A stretch of 17,685 nt of DNA from Candidatus Sumerlaeota bacterium (lineage in GTDB: Bacteria > Sumerlaeota > Sumerlaeia > MWCT01), in contig JAPLSR010000326.1 in assembly GCA_026398545.1 (NCBI GenBank), positions 1 through 17,685 on the forward strand, read 5' to 3'. Below, piece after piece: positions 1-7,646 of this stretch (within the stretch, counting starts at the first letter, position 1; the number at the start of each line of letters is the position of its first letter). Below the pieces are notes generated by a model, which had not been told where the DNA came from, did no database searches, and worked only from the letters and a program-made list of their open reading frames with translations. The translations under genes were made by a program, and so were the position numbers.

Positions 1-1
1 G

Positions 2-2485
2 GGGAAACACGGCTTTGTGAAGGTTGGCGAGGATGGACATTTCCACTTTGAAAAAACCGGCGCACGCGTCCGCTTCTGGGGCGTGACAGTTGCCGCCTCA
101 CACATCGATATCCCGAAAGAGCGCATCCGCCTCGCAGTGGACACCATCGCCCGCGCCGGATGCAACGTCCTCCGCCTGCATGAGATTGACAACCGCGGCG
201 GCGAAAAATACAACCTCGTCCGCCGAGACATCATTGATGAAGCATGGCCGCATAATAACGACTCACGCCACTTTGACCCCGAATACCGCGACCGGCTGGA
301 CTACTGGATATGGTGCGCAAAACAGAAGGGGGTTTATGTTTATCTCGTTGTGAGGGGCTATCGCACATTCCGCGCGGGCGACGGCGTTGCTGAGGCGGAT
401 AAACTGGACCGAAAGGCAAAACCTTACGGTTATTTCAATTCCCGTCTTTTAGACCTGCAGGATGAATACATCACAGAATGGCTCTTCAAGCATAAGAATC
501 CTTATACCCGCCTGCCCAACGGGCTTGACCCTGCCGTGTGCATGATTGAACTCATCAATGAGGATAGCCTGTTCTTTGAGGCCGGCGAGTGGACATCCTT
601 CATCGAGCCTTACAAGTCAGAATTTCAGAAACTCTGGAACGACTGGCTGAAAGGGCAGTATGGTAGTACAGATACCCTTCGGCGGGCATGGACAATCCCC
701 GGCGGCGAGTGGTCTGCCTTCCTGCCGGAGGAGCGCCTTGAGGATGGCACGGTTCAGATTCCCGATATGAAGGCGCGCCCGGCGCATGAGATTGCGCCGG
801 AACTGTCTGGTGAGCCGCTTTCTCATCCGCTCAGGCAGAGGGATGGTGCACGTTTCGCCGCCCATCTCCAGCGCAAAATATTCGCCCGCCAGCGCGACCT
901 CATCCGCTCAATGGGATGCCCCATCCCCCTCACCGCCGTTGTCAACAGTGAGGTCATCCCTGACACATGGTCAGTCACGCAGGAACTGGACTTCACTGGC
1001 GAAAATGCCTACCAGGACCATCCTGCCTTCAAAGCGGGCGAGGCGTGGGTTGGCAAGTCCTTTTTCAAGAATACAAACTATCTGAGACAGACCGGTCCCT
1101 GGAGCCCGCCTGCATTCATGGCGCGTTACAAATGGGCGGGAAAACCGCTTGTGTGCCGCGAATGGACGCTCTGCTGGCCCAATGAATACCGGAACTCCTC
1201 AAATATCGCCATGGCAACTCAGGCGCTCCTCCAGGATTATGATGGCATGATTCACTTTGCATATTACACGGCTGGAGACCATTTTATTTGCAGTTCGTTC
1301 GGGATGCAGGCAGATCCCGCACGCTGGGGGACATTCGGCTACGCCGCAGAACTCTTCATCAATGGCGACATCAAACCCGCGGAGCGTCTCATCGAGATTG
1401 CTTACACGGATGAAGACCTCTTCCGCTACGGGAGCTATATGGACCACCTGTATGACCTGTCATGGGAATGCCGCCTGCAGAACCATCACTTTTCCGGCGC
1501 GGCGCAATCCGGGGCGGATATCCGCATCTCCAGCGGCAGAAGCGGGCTGGGCATATATACAGGGATGCATAATATTTTATGGGACTGCCGGTTTGAGCGC
1601 TGGAACGCAGACAGTGCCGCCCGCAGACAGAGCCTGTTTTTCACAAGCGGCTATCAGGACCCGCTTCTCCTGAACGGCGCCGATTTCCCCACCTCACCGG
1701 TTTTGCGCGGCGGATATGTGCCGCTGTGGGAGGGGGCGGGGCGATGCGGGGGTTTCTATGACCCACGGAGCAAAAATATCATCCTTAAAAATGTTGATTC
1801 CACAAGGGTGGTGGAGGCGGCGAGGGGACTCTTGCGCACCATTGAAAAACCCGATGCGCCATTCATGCCCATTCCAGAACCGGACTCTGTTGTTATCCGC
1901 TCAGGCGAGGTCATTCGAGACATCAAAAACGGCAGGGTGCTCATCAACACGCCACGCCTGAGAGCCGTCATGGGTGAGCTGAATCCCGCTGAAAGATTTA
2001 TCGCGGGCGGATTTTCCGTGCTCTCGCAATCGCCCAATGCCTGCCTTATAGCCCTCTCGCTTGACGGCAAACCCTTAGAGGAATCGAAGAGATTTTCCGT
2101 GAAGATGGCAACCGTGGCAACCAACCGAGGGCAGATGCTGAAGCCCGTAACGGGTGAAGATGCACCCGGGCGTCTTGTTCTGGAATACCCCGGCTCTGTC
2201 CCTGTGCAGACGCAGGGTAAAGCCTCTGAGACCCCAACGGTGCTCTCAATGGGAGGCGCGCCGCTCATCGAGGCATTTTTGATAAATGGGACGTGGGAGG
2301 CGGTCTTTGACCGCGAGCGGGGCGAGGTCATGCTTACCTGCGACACACCGAATGTGCGATTCCGACTTGGGAAAGCGGCATTTGGCGCACAGTTGCCGGA
2401 AACGCTCTCCAGTATGTGCGCGTGGCGGCGCCGGCGCGTTAAGGAAGGGACCGGGCGGCGCATCCGCAATCCGGCGCACCTTTGA
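2..2485 (+). CDS. Clan-A (GH5-like) glycoside hydrolase, 5' end outside window
   Basis: The frame is open to the left edge, so the start lies upstream; the GTG at 17 is internal. The N-terminal part reads like a cellulase/beta-mannanase-type TIM barrel: an early VRFWGV strand, then IELINEDS with Glu at 560-562 as likely acid/base, then PLVCREW with Glu at 1160-1162 as likely nucleophile, followed by the family-typical WPNEYR and LQDYDGMIHFAY segments. The barrel spans roughly the first 1.3 kb. The remaining ~1.1 kb is probably beta-sandwich accessory domains. Substrate is unknown, probably a beta-linked polysaccharide. The last ~28 residues are arginine-rich and unlike the rest. Shifting by one base near 2398 gives a more natural end (GNALQYVRVAAPAR, then TAA at 2440-2442), so a small frameshift is possible. 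Family placement comes from motif recognition; the exact GH number is uncertain. Confidence 0.82.
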   Translation, partial: GKHGFVKVGEDGHFHFEKTGARVRFWGVTVAASHIDIPKERIRLAVDTIARAGCNVLRLHEIDNRGGEKYNLVRRDIIDEAWPHNNDSRHFDPEYRDRLDYWIWCAKQKGVYVYLVVRGYRTFRAGDGVAEADKLDRKAKPYGYFNSRLLDLQDEYITEWLFKHKNPYTRLPNGLDPAVCMIELINEDSLFFEAGEWTSFIEPYKSEFQKLWNDWLKGQYGSTDTLRRAWTIPGGEWSAFLPEERLEDGTVQIPDMKARPAHEIAPELSGEPLSHPLRQRDGARFAAHLQRKIFARQRDLIRSMGCPIPLTAVVNSEVIPDTWSVTQELDFTGENAYQDHPAFKAGEAWVGKSFFKNTNYLRQTGPWSPPAFMARYKWAGKPLVCREWTLCWPNEYRNSSNIAMATQALLQDYDGMIHFAYYTAGDHFICSSFGMQADPARWGTFGYAAELFINGDIKPAERLIEIAYTDEDLFRYGSYMDHLYDLSWECRLQNHHFSGAAQSGADIRISSGRSGLGIYTGMHNILWDCRFERWNADSAARRQSLFFTSGYQDPLLLNGADFPTSPVLRGGYVPLWEGAGRCGGFYDPRSKNIILKNVDSTRVVEAARGLLRTIEKPDAPFMPIPEPDSVVIRSGEVIRDIKNGRVLINTPRLRAVMGELNPAERFIAGGFSVLSQSPNACLIALSLDGKPLEESKRFSVKMATVATNRGQMLKPVTGEDAPGRLVLEYPGSVPVQTQGKASETPTVLSMGGAPLIEAFLINGTWEAVFDRERGEVMLTCDTPNVRFRLGKAAFGAQLPETLSSMCAWRRRRVKEGTGRRIRNPAHL

Positions 2486-2513
2486 GATGTGCCTGCGGAT
2501 GACTGCTTTTTCC

Positions 2514-2541
2514 TTGCATATATGTTTCACTCATTTGATAT
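2514..2541 (+). promoter_or_regulatory. Possible sigma70-type promoter for the Lrp/AsnC-like gene
   Basis: A TTGCAT box (2514-2519) is followed after 16 nt by TGATAT (2536-2541), about 30 nt before the ATG at 2571. The region is more AT-rich than the flanking coding DNA. Both boxes are imperfect, so this is a weak call. The downstream dprA-like gene would share this promoter. Confidence 0.28.
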
Positions 2542-2570
2542 ATGGAGCATATTCACTGGGAGGGAAAGAC

Positions 2571-2855
2571 ATGGTTACAGCCATCATTCTGATTAATGTT
2601 GAGCGCAAACGGGTGGGCGAGGTGGCGGAGACGCTTCATAAGATTGAAGGTGTGACGGAGGTATATTCCGTTGCGGGGCAATATGACCTTGTTGCCATCT
2701 TGCGCGTGAAGGAAAATGAACAGGTTGCCGAGATTGTCACCGGACAGCTATTGAAACTTGAAGGCATTCAAAAGACGGAAACCCTCATCGCCTTCAGCTG
2801 CTATTCAAGATATGACCTTGACCACCTGTTCAGCATCGGGCAGGAAAAGGGCTGA
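2571..2855 (+). CDS. Stand-alone Lrp/AsnC ligand-binding (RAM) domain protein
   Basis: A 94-residue protein that is only the C-terminal alpha/beta sandwich of Lrp/AsnC regulators, without the DNA-binding helix-turn-helix. Characteristic segments are VTAIILINVE at the start, GVTEVYSVAGQYDLVAIL in the middle and KTETLIAFSCYS near the end. Such domains bind amino acids or other small effectors and oligomerise. The ATG at 2571 is chosen because a good Shine-Dalgarno, GGGAGG, lies just upstream and the family N-terminus begins there; the longer open frame upstream overlaps the preceding gene and looks non-coding. The dprA-like gene starts 8 nt after the stop, so the two are probably co-transcribed. 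The role is unknown; it could modulate a partner protein or act as a small-molecule sensor. Confidence 0.85.
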   Translation: MVTAIILINVERKRVGEVAETLHKIEGVTEVYSVAGQYDLVAILRVKENEQVAEIVTGQLLKLEGIQKTETLIAFSCYSRYDLDHLFSIGQEKG

Positions 2856-2863
2856 CCGGTTTA

Positions 2864-3892
2864 ATGGCGATGGAAACGGCATCTTCGGAACATCTGTTAC
2901 ATCTGACGCTCGGTCTTCTGCCCGGACTGGGACCCGTCCACATTGCCGACCTTCTTGAGACACTTCAATTTGAACACCTGAGCCTCATCGGGCTATTCAA
3001 ACTCACACCCACCAAACGGCGGAAATGTCTCCATCTTTCACCCGAGATTCATAATGCCTTAGACAGAGCGCCAGCCCACCGGGAAAATATAAAAGCGCTT
3101 GAACCGAACCTGGAAAGGCGCGGCATCTCATGGATGGCGCGAGGGGATGCAATGTATCCGGTGCGGCTCACCCGCTTTCTGGGCAAATCAGCGCCCCACA
3201 TCCTCTTTTATCAGGGCGACGTTGACATTCTACGGAAGGCATATTTCATTGGAATCATCGGGACGCGCCAGCCGTCAAAGGAGGGGCTGGAGGCGGCGCA
3301 ACAGCTGTCAATGGAGTGCGCCCGACGCGGTGTGATAATCGTCAGCGGTGGGGCGAGGGGTATTGACGCCGCCGCACATTCAAGCGCCCTTGCCACGGGC
3401 GCTACCGTCTTCGTCCTCCCATTCGGACTCTATCACCTGAGACAATTGTCTTTCCTCGCAGAAAAACTGAAGAGCGGAAATCACCTGTTTCTTTCCGAAT
3501 TTCACCCTGAAGAACGCGGGACACACAACACGCCGGTACAGCGAAACCGCACCGTGGCGGCGCTCGCCGATGCCATCCTCGTCATTGAGACGGGCACAAG
3601 GGGCGGGACGCTCCACACTGTTCGGTTTGCCCGCGGATTCGGGAAACCAATCCTCGCCGTGGATTTCTCCCCCGCGCCCAACCCCCCGGGCAATGCCTCC
3701 CTCCTTGCATGCGTGGCGGAATCTGTCCCTGCAGAGATTCACAGGGACACTCATGACCGCATTATGAAATCCATCAGGCGCGGGTCAGCCCTTCTCACAG
3801 AAAAGCCGCCCCGTTCCCATCTGCCGTCCTTTTCCAGGAGTTCATTCACAGGGGCATCTGCGGTTACCACGATAAAATTAACCCGCCAGTAA
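2864..3892 (+). CDS. dprA: DprA/Smf-family DNA-processing protein
   Basis: DprA binds single-stranded DNA and loads RecA during natural transformation; many non-competent bacteria also carry it. The N-terminal ~70 residues contain a GLLPGLGPVHIADLL helix-hairpin-helix-like segment. The Rossmann-like core follows, with SGGARGID at residues 161-168 (then AAAHSSAL), QRNR at 226-229, and ETGTRGGTLHTVRFARGFGKPILAV. These match the conserved DprA motifs. The usual PPENR loop after the first motif is not recognisable (LPFGLYHLRQLS instead), so this is a divergent member. No C-terminal winged-helix domain is evident. Two candidate starts exist (ATG 2864 and 2870); AGGAAAAGG at 2842-2850 is a distant Shine-Dalgarno. 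The last ~45 residues overlap a convergent gene and may not be native sequence. Confidence 0.82.
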   Translation: MAMETASSEHLLHLTLGLLPGLGPVHIADLLETLQFEHLSLIGLFKLTPTKRRKCLHLSPEIHNALDRAPAHRENIKALEPNLERRGISWMARGDAMYPVRLTRFLGKSAPHILFYQGDVDILRKAYFIGIIGTRQPSKEGLEAAQQLSMECARRGVIIVSGGARGIDAAAHSSALATGATVFVLPFGLYHLRQLSFLAEKLKSGNHLFLSEFHPEERGTHNTPVQRNRTVAALADAILVIETGTRGGTLHTVRFARGFGKPILAVDFSPAPNPPGNASLLACVAESVPAEIHRDTHDRIMKSIRRGSALLTEKPPRSHLPSFSRSSFTGASAVTTIKLTRQ

Positions 3893-5286
3893 TCAAGGAG
3901 TTCATCCCACGTCCGGTCGCCGGGTGCGACCTTGCGGTCAATGCCATTCTGGATAATCTGCTCATGGCGCATGAATGTCCCGCCGAAGATGTCATAACGG
4001 TCGTCGGTAAAAACCTTGTGGTATTCCGGGCTTAAGCGCCAGATGAGGAATCCCGCCTCATTAATCTGGTTGAACATCCGTCCGGTAAAGCCGTTGGCAA
4101 CTATGAAATTCGCCTCCGCTACGGGGAAATTCGCCTCGTAATATCCCTCACCGGCAAAGAAGCGGAGATTACGGTCTATGAAGGATTCCCCCTCTCGATG
4201 ATTCGCCACCGACCATCCAATAATGAGGACTGCGGCAAGGGTGAAGAGGGATGGGAGATGGGGCTTCAGACGTGCATGCGGGATTTCCTCCGCAAGGGCG
4301 GCAAATATCCGTCCACACACCGGAGCGCTGACAATCCCCACAAGCGGCAGATGCCTCACATGCTGTAATCCCTGGTGCATGAAAAAGATAATGAGAAGTC
4401 CCTCGGGAAGGGTTACAACCTTCTTTTTCAGGATGAATCCCGATGCCACCAGAAACAGGAGCAATGCCTCAAATGCAAGGGTGTAAAAGAAGTCCGGCGA
4501 GTGGAGCTCCGGAATGATACGGACAAGGAGCGTATCGCTCATCACGCGTCCGGGCAATAGATAAAGGTTATACCCGTAAGGATTAATGAGTGAGGCGGCA
4601 AGACATGCCACGAGAATGGCGGCATTCATGACAACATTTGTCTCACGCCAGCCCGTGGTGGAGCGCCACTGCACAAGGACTTTCCAGATATCCGCCGCAA
4701 GATAAGCCCCAATGGCAATAATGCCAAGGATGAAGCCCCCATGCAGATTTGCCCATGGAATCATGACAACGGGGAGGACCCAGAGCCAGCGCCGTTTGAT
4801 GCGTCCCGACGCCGCCTCGCGCAGAAGAAATAACCATCCCGCAAAAAGGGCGTATGAAAAAAGCGGCGGTCGGGGATAAATCGTCCGGCGGGAAAGGAGA
4901 AGCGCCAATAGCCCCGCCAGAATCGCAATTGGCACACTCCCCGTCTCTCTCCAGGTAAGTGCGGCAACAAGCCCACATGCAACAACGAGGAGGAGCGCCG
5001 TGAGAAGGATGACCATGCGGAAGCCGCCGTGCTCGGTGCCATCGCCCAATTTGAATGCGGAGTAAAAGACGACCTGCGCCAGCCATTCATGATTGTGCCA
5101 GGGGATGGACTCGGAGGTGTAAGCAAGGATATCATATTTCGGGAGAGAAAATCCGTTTTCTGTGATTATCTTCCCTGTCTTCACATGCCACCAGACATCG
5201 TTATCCGAACGAATTGGGGTCAGGGCGAAGGAAAAGACGGAACAGATGAAAAGAAGGATGATAAAGATGTTCAGGAACTGGCGCAC
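3751..5286 (-). CDS. Multi-spanning membrane protein, GT-C glycosyltransferase-like
   Basis: About 511 residues. An N-terminal membrane segment (FLNIFIILLFICSVFSFAL) is followed by an extracytoplasmic loop with SDNDVWWHVKTGKII and WHNHEWLAQVVFY. Many further hydrophobic helices follow, then a soluble C-terminal region of ~130 residues. The acidic first loop and topology resemble the GT-C (PMT/ArnT-like) superfamily, which transfers sugars from polyprenyl-phosphate donors; the substrate cannot be named. The start is GTG at 5286 because GGGGAGGGG lies 5 nt upstream; a longer frame from GTG 5337 has no ribosome site. It overlaps the upstream gene by 16 nt, so it is the last gene of a three-gene operon. 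Its 3' end overlaps the convergent dprA-like gene by 142 bp, and the last ~20 residues are of uncertain authenticity. Confidence 0.75.
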   Translation of the reverse strand: MRQFLNIFIILLFICSVFSFALTPIRSDNDVWWHVKTGKIITENGFSLPKYDILAYTSESIPWHNHEWLAQVVFYSAFKLGDGTEHGGFRMVILLTALLLVVACGLVAALTWRETGSVPIAILAGLLALLLSRRTIYPRPPLFSYALFAGWLFLLREAASGRIKRRWLWVLPVVMIPWANLHGGFILGIIAIGAYLAADIWKVLVQWRSTTGWRETNVVMNAAILVACLAASLINPYGYNLYLLPGRVMSDTLLVRIIPELHSPDFFYTLAFEALLLFLVASGFILKKKVVTLPEGLLIIFFMHQGLQHVRHLPLVGIVSAPVCGRIFAALAEEIPHARLKPHLPSLFTLAAVLIIGWSVANHREGESFIDRNLRFFAGEGYYEANFPVAEANFIVANGFTGRMFNQINEAGFLIWRLSPEYHKVFTDDRYDIFGGTFMRHEQIIQNGIDRKVAPGDRTWDELLDYWRVNFIVVTADAPVNELLEKDGRWERGGFSVRRADPRLMDFIMRS

Positions 5287-7646
5287 TTTTGCCCCTCCCC
5301 ATGTGATACTCGGAACCGTATCACCAGTATGACCCACAAGACAAGGCTGAAAATGGACAGGGCGGTTCCATATACAAGGGAAACCGGACGGTATTCCATA
5401 ATTACCACATGGTTACCCTTTGGGACCTCAATAGAGCGGAAGGCATTGTTTGCGCGCCCCAGCGCCAGCGGCGAGCCATCCTCTAATCTCGCCCGCCACC
5501 CCGGCATCCAGACATCGCCAGTCACAATCAGGGCATCCATCGGCAGGCGGCATTTCAAGCTCACACGCTGATGGTTATATAAGAGCACCCTGATGTTTTG
5601 CGCTTCATCAGGAATGTTTTGCATCCGCTCCTTTCCGCCCTCCATGACAACATAGGAGACCTGATGCGGGTCAAAATCCTCCGAGGAAAGCCTTCCAAGG
5701 AGCGTTTTTTCATCCGGCAGGGAAATAACCCTGTGCGGGATGTAGGCATAAGGAACCGCATCCGCACGGCGGTAAAGCGTCTTTCCTGAACGGACATCGG
5801 AGGCAATATTGACGAGGTCATCTCGCTTTCCGAGGCTGCCTCGTGAAAGGACAAAGGGGCAGGCGGTAAGACGCGCAGCGCCAAGACTCCCTGGTCGCGC
5901 CGCATTCCAGGCGTCAATGTAATGGCGGAGTTCCACCGGATGATATCCGAGCGGGACGCCGATGCCGTTCATCATCGGGCGGTTGGAAAGCTCATTGCCG
6001 ATGTCAAGGACACGCACAGGCGGCGGCTCCTCCTTCAGGATGGCGTCAGGAAATGAGTGATAAAGATAATCATGATACGGTGCCGCAGGTTCGGGCTGGA
6101 TGAATGTCCTGTCATTCATGGCAGGGTCAACGAAAAAGAGGACAAGGATGGTTGCCTTCACAAGCCAGAGGAGCTGGCGGGGCGCCGTGTTGGAGCGCAC
6201 TAAAAACCATGTGTGAAAGAAAAGCCCGAGTGCGATAAGCGTCACCCCCGCAAAGAAGAGGCTGCGACGTAAACTATAGACAATGCGGCTGAGCCTTTCA
6301 TAAAAAAAAGCCGCCCCGCCCTCCAAGCCGGCATATTGCCCTGACTTCTGAATAACGCGGAGATAATATCTGTGGGACATTACGGTGAGGATGAAGAAAA
6401 GGAGTCCGAGAATTACAAAGATGAGGATGAAATTTTTTTGCGCATGTTTATCCGTCTTTTCCCTAGCGCGCTCCATGAGCGCCTCAAACCCGAAGGCGGC
6501 AAGCACCGCGGCGCAAATGCCCATGAGAAACATCACCGTGGCGGGGGAACGGAAATGTCTCATCCCCGGCACATACCCATACAAAATGCGATACAGCGGA
6601 GAATATGCCCCGCAGGCGATAAGCATGGAAAGGAAAAAGAGAAGCGTGAAATAAAATTTTACCGGTCGCGCAGAGAGCAAACTCCCAACAAGAGCAAGTA
6701 TGACAATTGCCATGCCGAGATAATCGCTCACAAGCCGCTCACCCCAGCGCCCCCAGTAATTACCGTATCCCCCGCGGATGCTGTCACCTGTGAAGCGCGG
6801 GAGGAGAAGCTCCCAGAGCTCCTCCGGCGGATAGGAACTCCTTGCGGCATCCTGAAATTCCATCCCGCTCCCGCGGACGGAAAAGCCCGCAGTCTCATAG
6901 GCGGGCATGGTTTGTACGGCGGAGATGGCAAGGGAAAAAAGAATGACGGTGGCTAAAAGACTCAACACCTTCGCGGGCGGGATTGCAAGGGGCGCTCGCC
7001 GTCTCCCGCCAACGCACCAGAGGGTGTAAATGAGGGCGGCTCCAATGCCATAATAATAAACCTGCGGATGGCTGGAAAGGAGCGGCATGGCAAGCGCCGC
7101 ACCCGCGTAAAGAAAGCGCCTTTTTTTGCCAGAGTAAAACCCGCGATGGAGATGACTTATAACCAGTGGAATCCAGACAATCGCCTGGACCTTCTGCAGA
7201 TGACCCGGATAACAAAGGGTGGCAAAATGGCCACACATCTGGAAACCCAACCCCCCCACAGTGGCGGGGAATCTCTTCAATCCTATGGCGCGGCTCAGGC
7301 GGTAAACAAACGCACCCGCCAGAATGCTGTGGAGCACATATTGCACATTGAAGGCGAAGGGAAAGGAGAACACAAGGAAGAGCCATGAGGGCGGATAAAA
7401 TGGACAGAAGGCAAATGAGCCGATAAAGGGGATGCCGCAATAAAGATGGGGCAGCCAGGTGACAAAAGTCCCGCCTCTCAGATTTCCCCAGCCGTAACGC
7501 AGCATGAGATAATCATGATAGAGGGTGTCATTGCCAAACAGGATGACATCGCCCCGCAGGACACATGAATAAAGAAGGAACGCCGATGCGGCAATGGCTG
7601 TGCACGGAAAGACCCTTTTAAATTTCCTTTGATTGATGAATGTCAT
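5271..7646 (-). CDS. YfhO-like large membrane protein
   Basis: A 791-residue protein with an N-terminal membrane anchor, a first loop FGNDTLYHDY resembling the acidic loop of YfhO/GT-C proteins, and about a dozen hydrophobic helices. A soluble C-terminal region follows, ending with the YfhO hallmark PGWRARLEDG at residues 715-724 (next to GRANNAFRSIEVPKGNH and MEYRP), then a final membrane helix (VYGTALSIFSLVLWVILVIR). YfhO in Firmicutes is implicated in glycosylating lipoteichoic acid; homologues in other phyla are mostly uncharacterised and sit among surface-polysaccharide genes. The ATG at 7646 overlaps the stop of the preceding gene by four bases (ATGA), indicating translational coupling. 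The family call is firm; the function is inferred. Confidence 0.83.
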   Translation of the reverse strand: MTFINQRKFKRVFPCTAIAASAFLLYSCVLRGDVILFGNDTLYHDYLMLRYGWGNLRGGTFVTWLPHLYCGIPFIGSFAFCPFYPPSWLFLVFSFPFAFNVQYVLHSILAGAFVYRLSRAIGLKRFPATVGGLGFQMCGHFATLCYPGHLQKVQAIVWIPLVISHLHRGFYSGKKRRFLYAGAALAMPLLSSHPQVYYYGIGAALIYTLWCVGGRRRAPLAIPPAKVLSLLATVILFSLAISAVQTMPAYETAGFSVRGSGMEFQDAARSSYPPEELWELLLPRFTGDSIRGGYGNYWGRWGERLVSDYLGMAIVILALVGSLLSARPVKFYFTLLFFLSMLIACGAYSPLYRILYGYVPGMRHFRSPATVMFLMGICAAVLAAFGFEALMERAREKTDKHAQKNFILIFVILGLLFFILTVMSHRYYLRVIQKSGQYAGLEGGAAFFYERLSRIVYSLRRSLFFAGVTLIALGLFFHTWFLVRSNTAPRQLLWLVKATILVLFFVDPAMNDRTFIQPEPAAPYHDYLYHSFPDAILKEEPPPVRVLDIGNELSNRPMMNGIGVPLGYHPVELRHYIDAWNAARPGSLGAARLTACPFVLSRGSLGKRDDLVNIASDVRSGKTLYRRADAVPYAYIPHRVISLPDEKTLLGRLSSEDFDPHQVSYVVMEGGKERMQNIPDEAQNIRVLLYNHQRVSLKCRLPMDALIVTGDVWMPGWRARLEDGSPLALGRANNAFRSIEVPKGNHVVIMEYRPVSLVYGTALSIFSLVLWVILVIRFRVSHGEGQKCASS
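5292..5300 (-). promoter_or_regulatory. Strong Shine-Dalgarno deciding the GTG 5286 start
   Basis: On the minus strand GGGGAGGGG is separated by five bases (CAAAA) from the GTG at 5286-5284. It lies within the 3' end of the upstream YfhO-like gene. This favours a start 17 codons downstream of the longest open frame and places the first membrane helix at the N-terminus. Confidence 0.6.

Noticed and set aside
1756..2469. 237-codon minus-strand open frame inside the GH5-like gene
   Set aside because: Shadow of the coding strand, with low-complexity serine/arginine-rich sequence and no ribosome site.
5287..5337. Longer start at GTG 5337 for the GT-C-like gene
   Set aside because: No Shine-Dalgarno and a larger overlap with the upstream gene, whereas GTG 5286 has GGGGAGGGG at ideal spacing.
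6372..6956. 194-codon plus-strand frame inside the YfhO-like gene
   Set aside because: Lysine/glutamate/histidine-rich antisense of hydrophobic membrane helices, a typical artefact.
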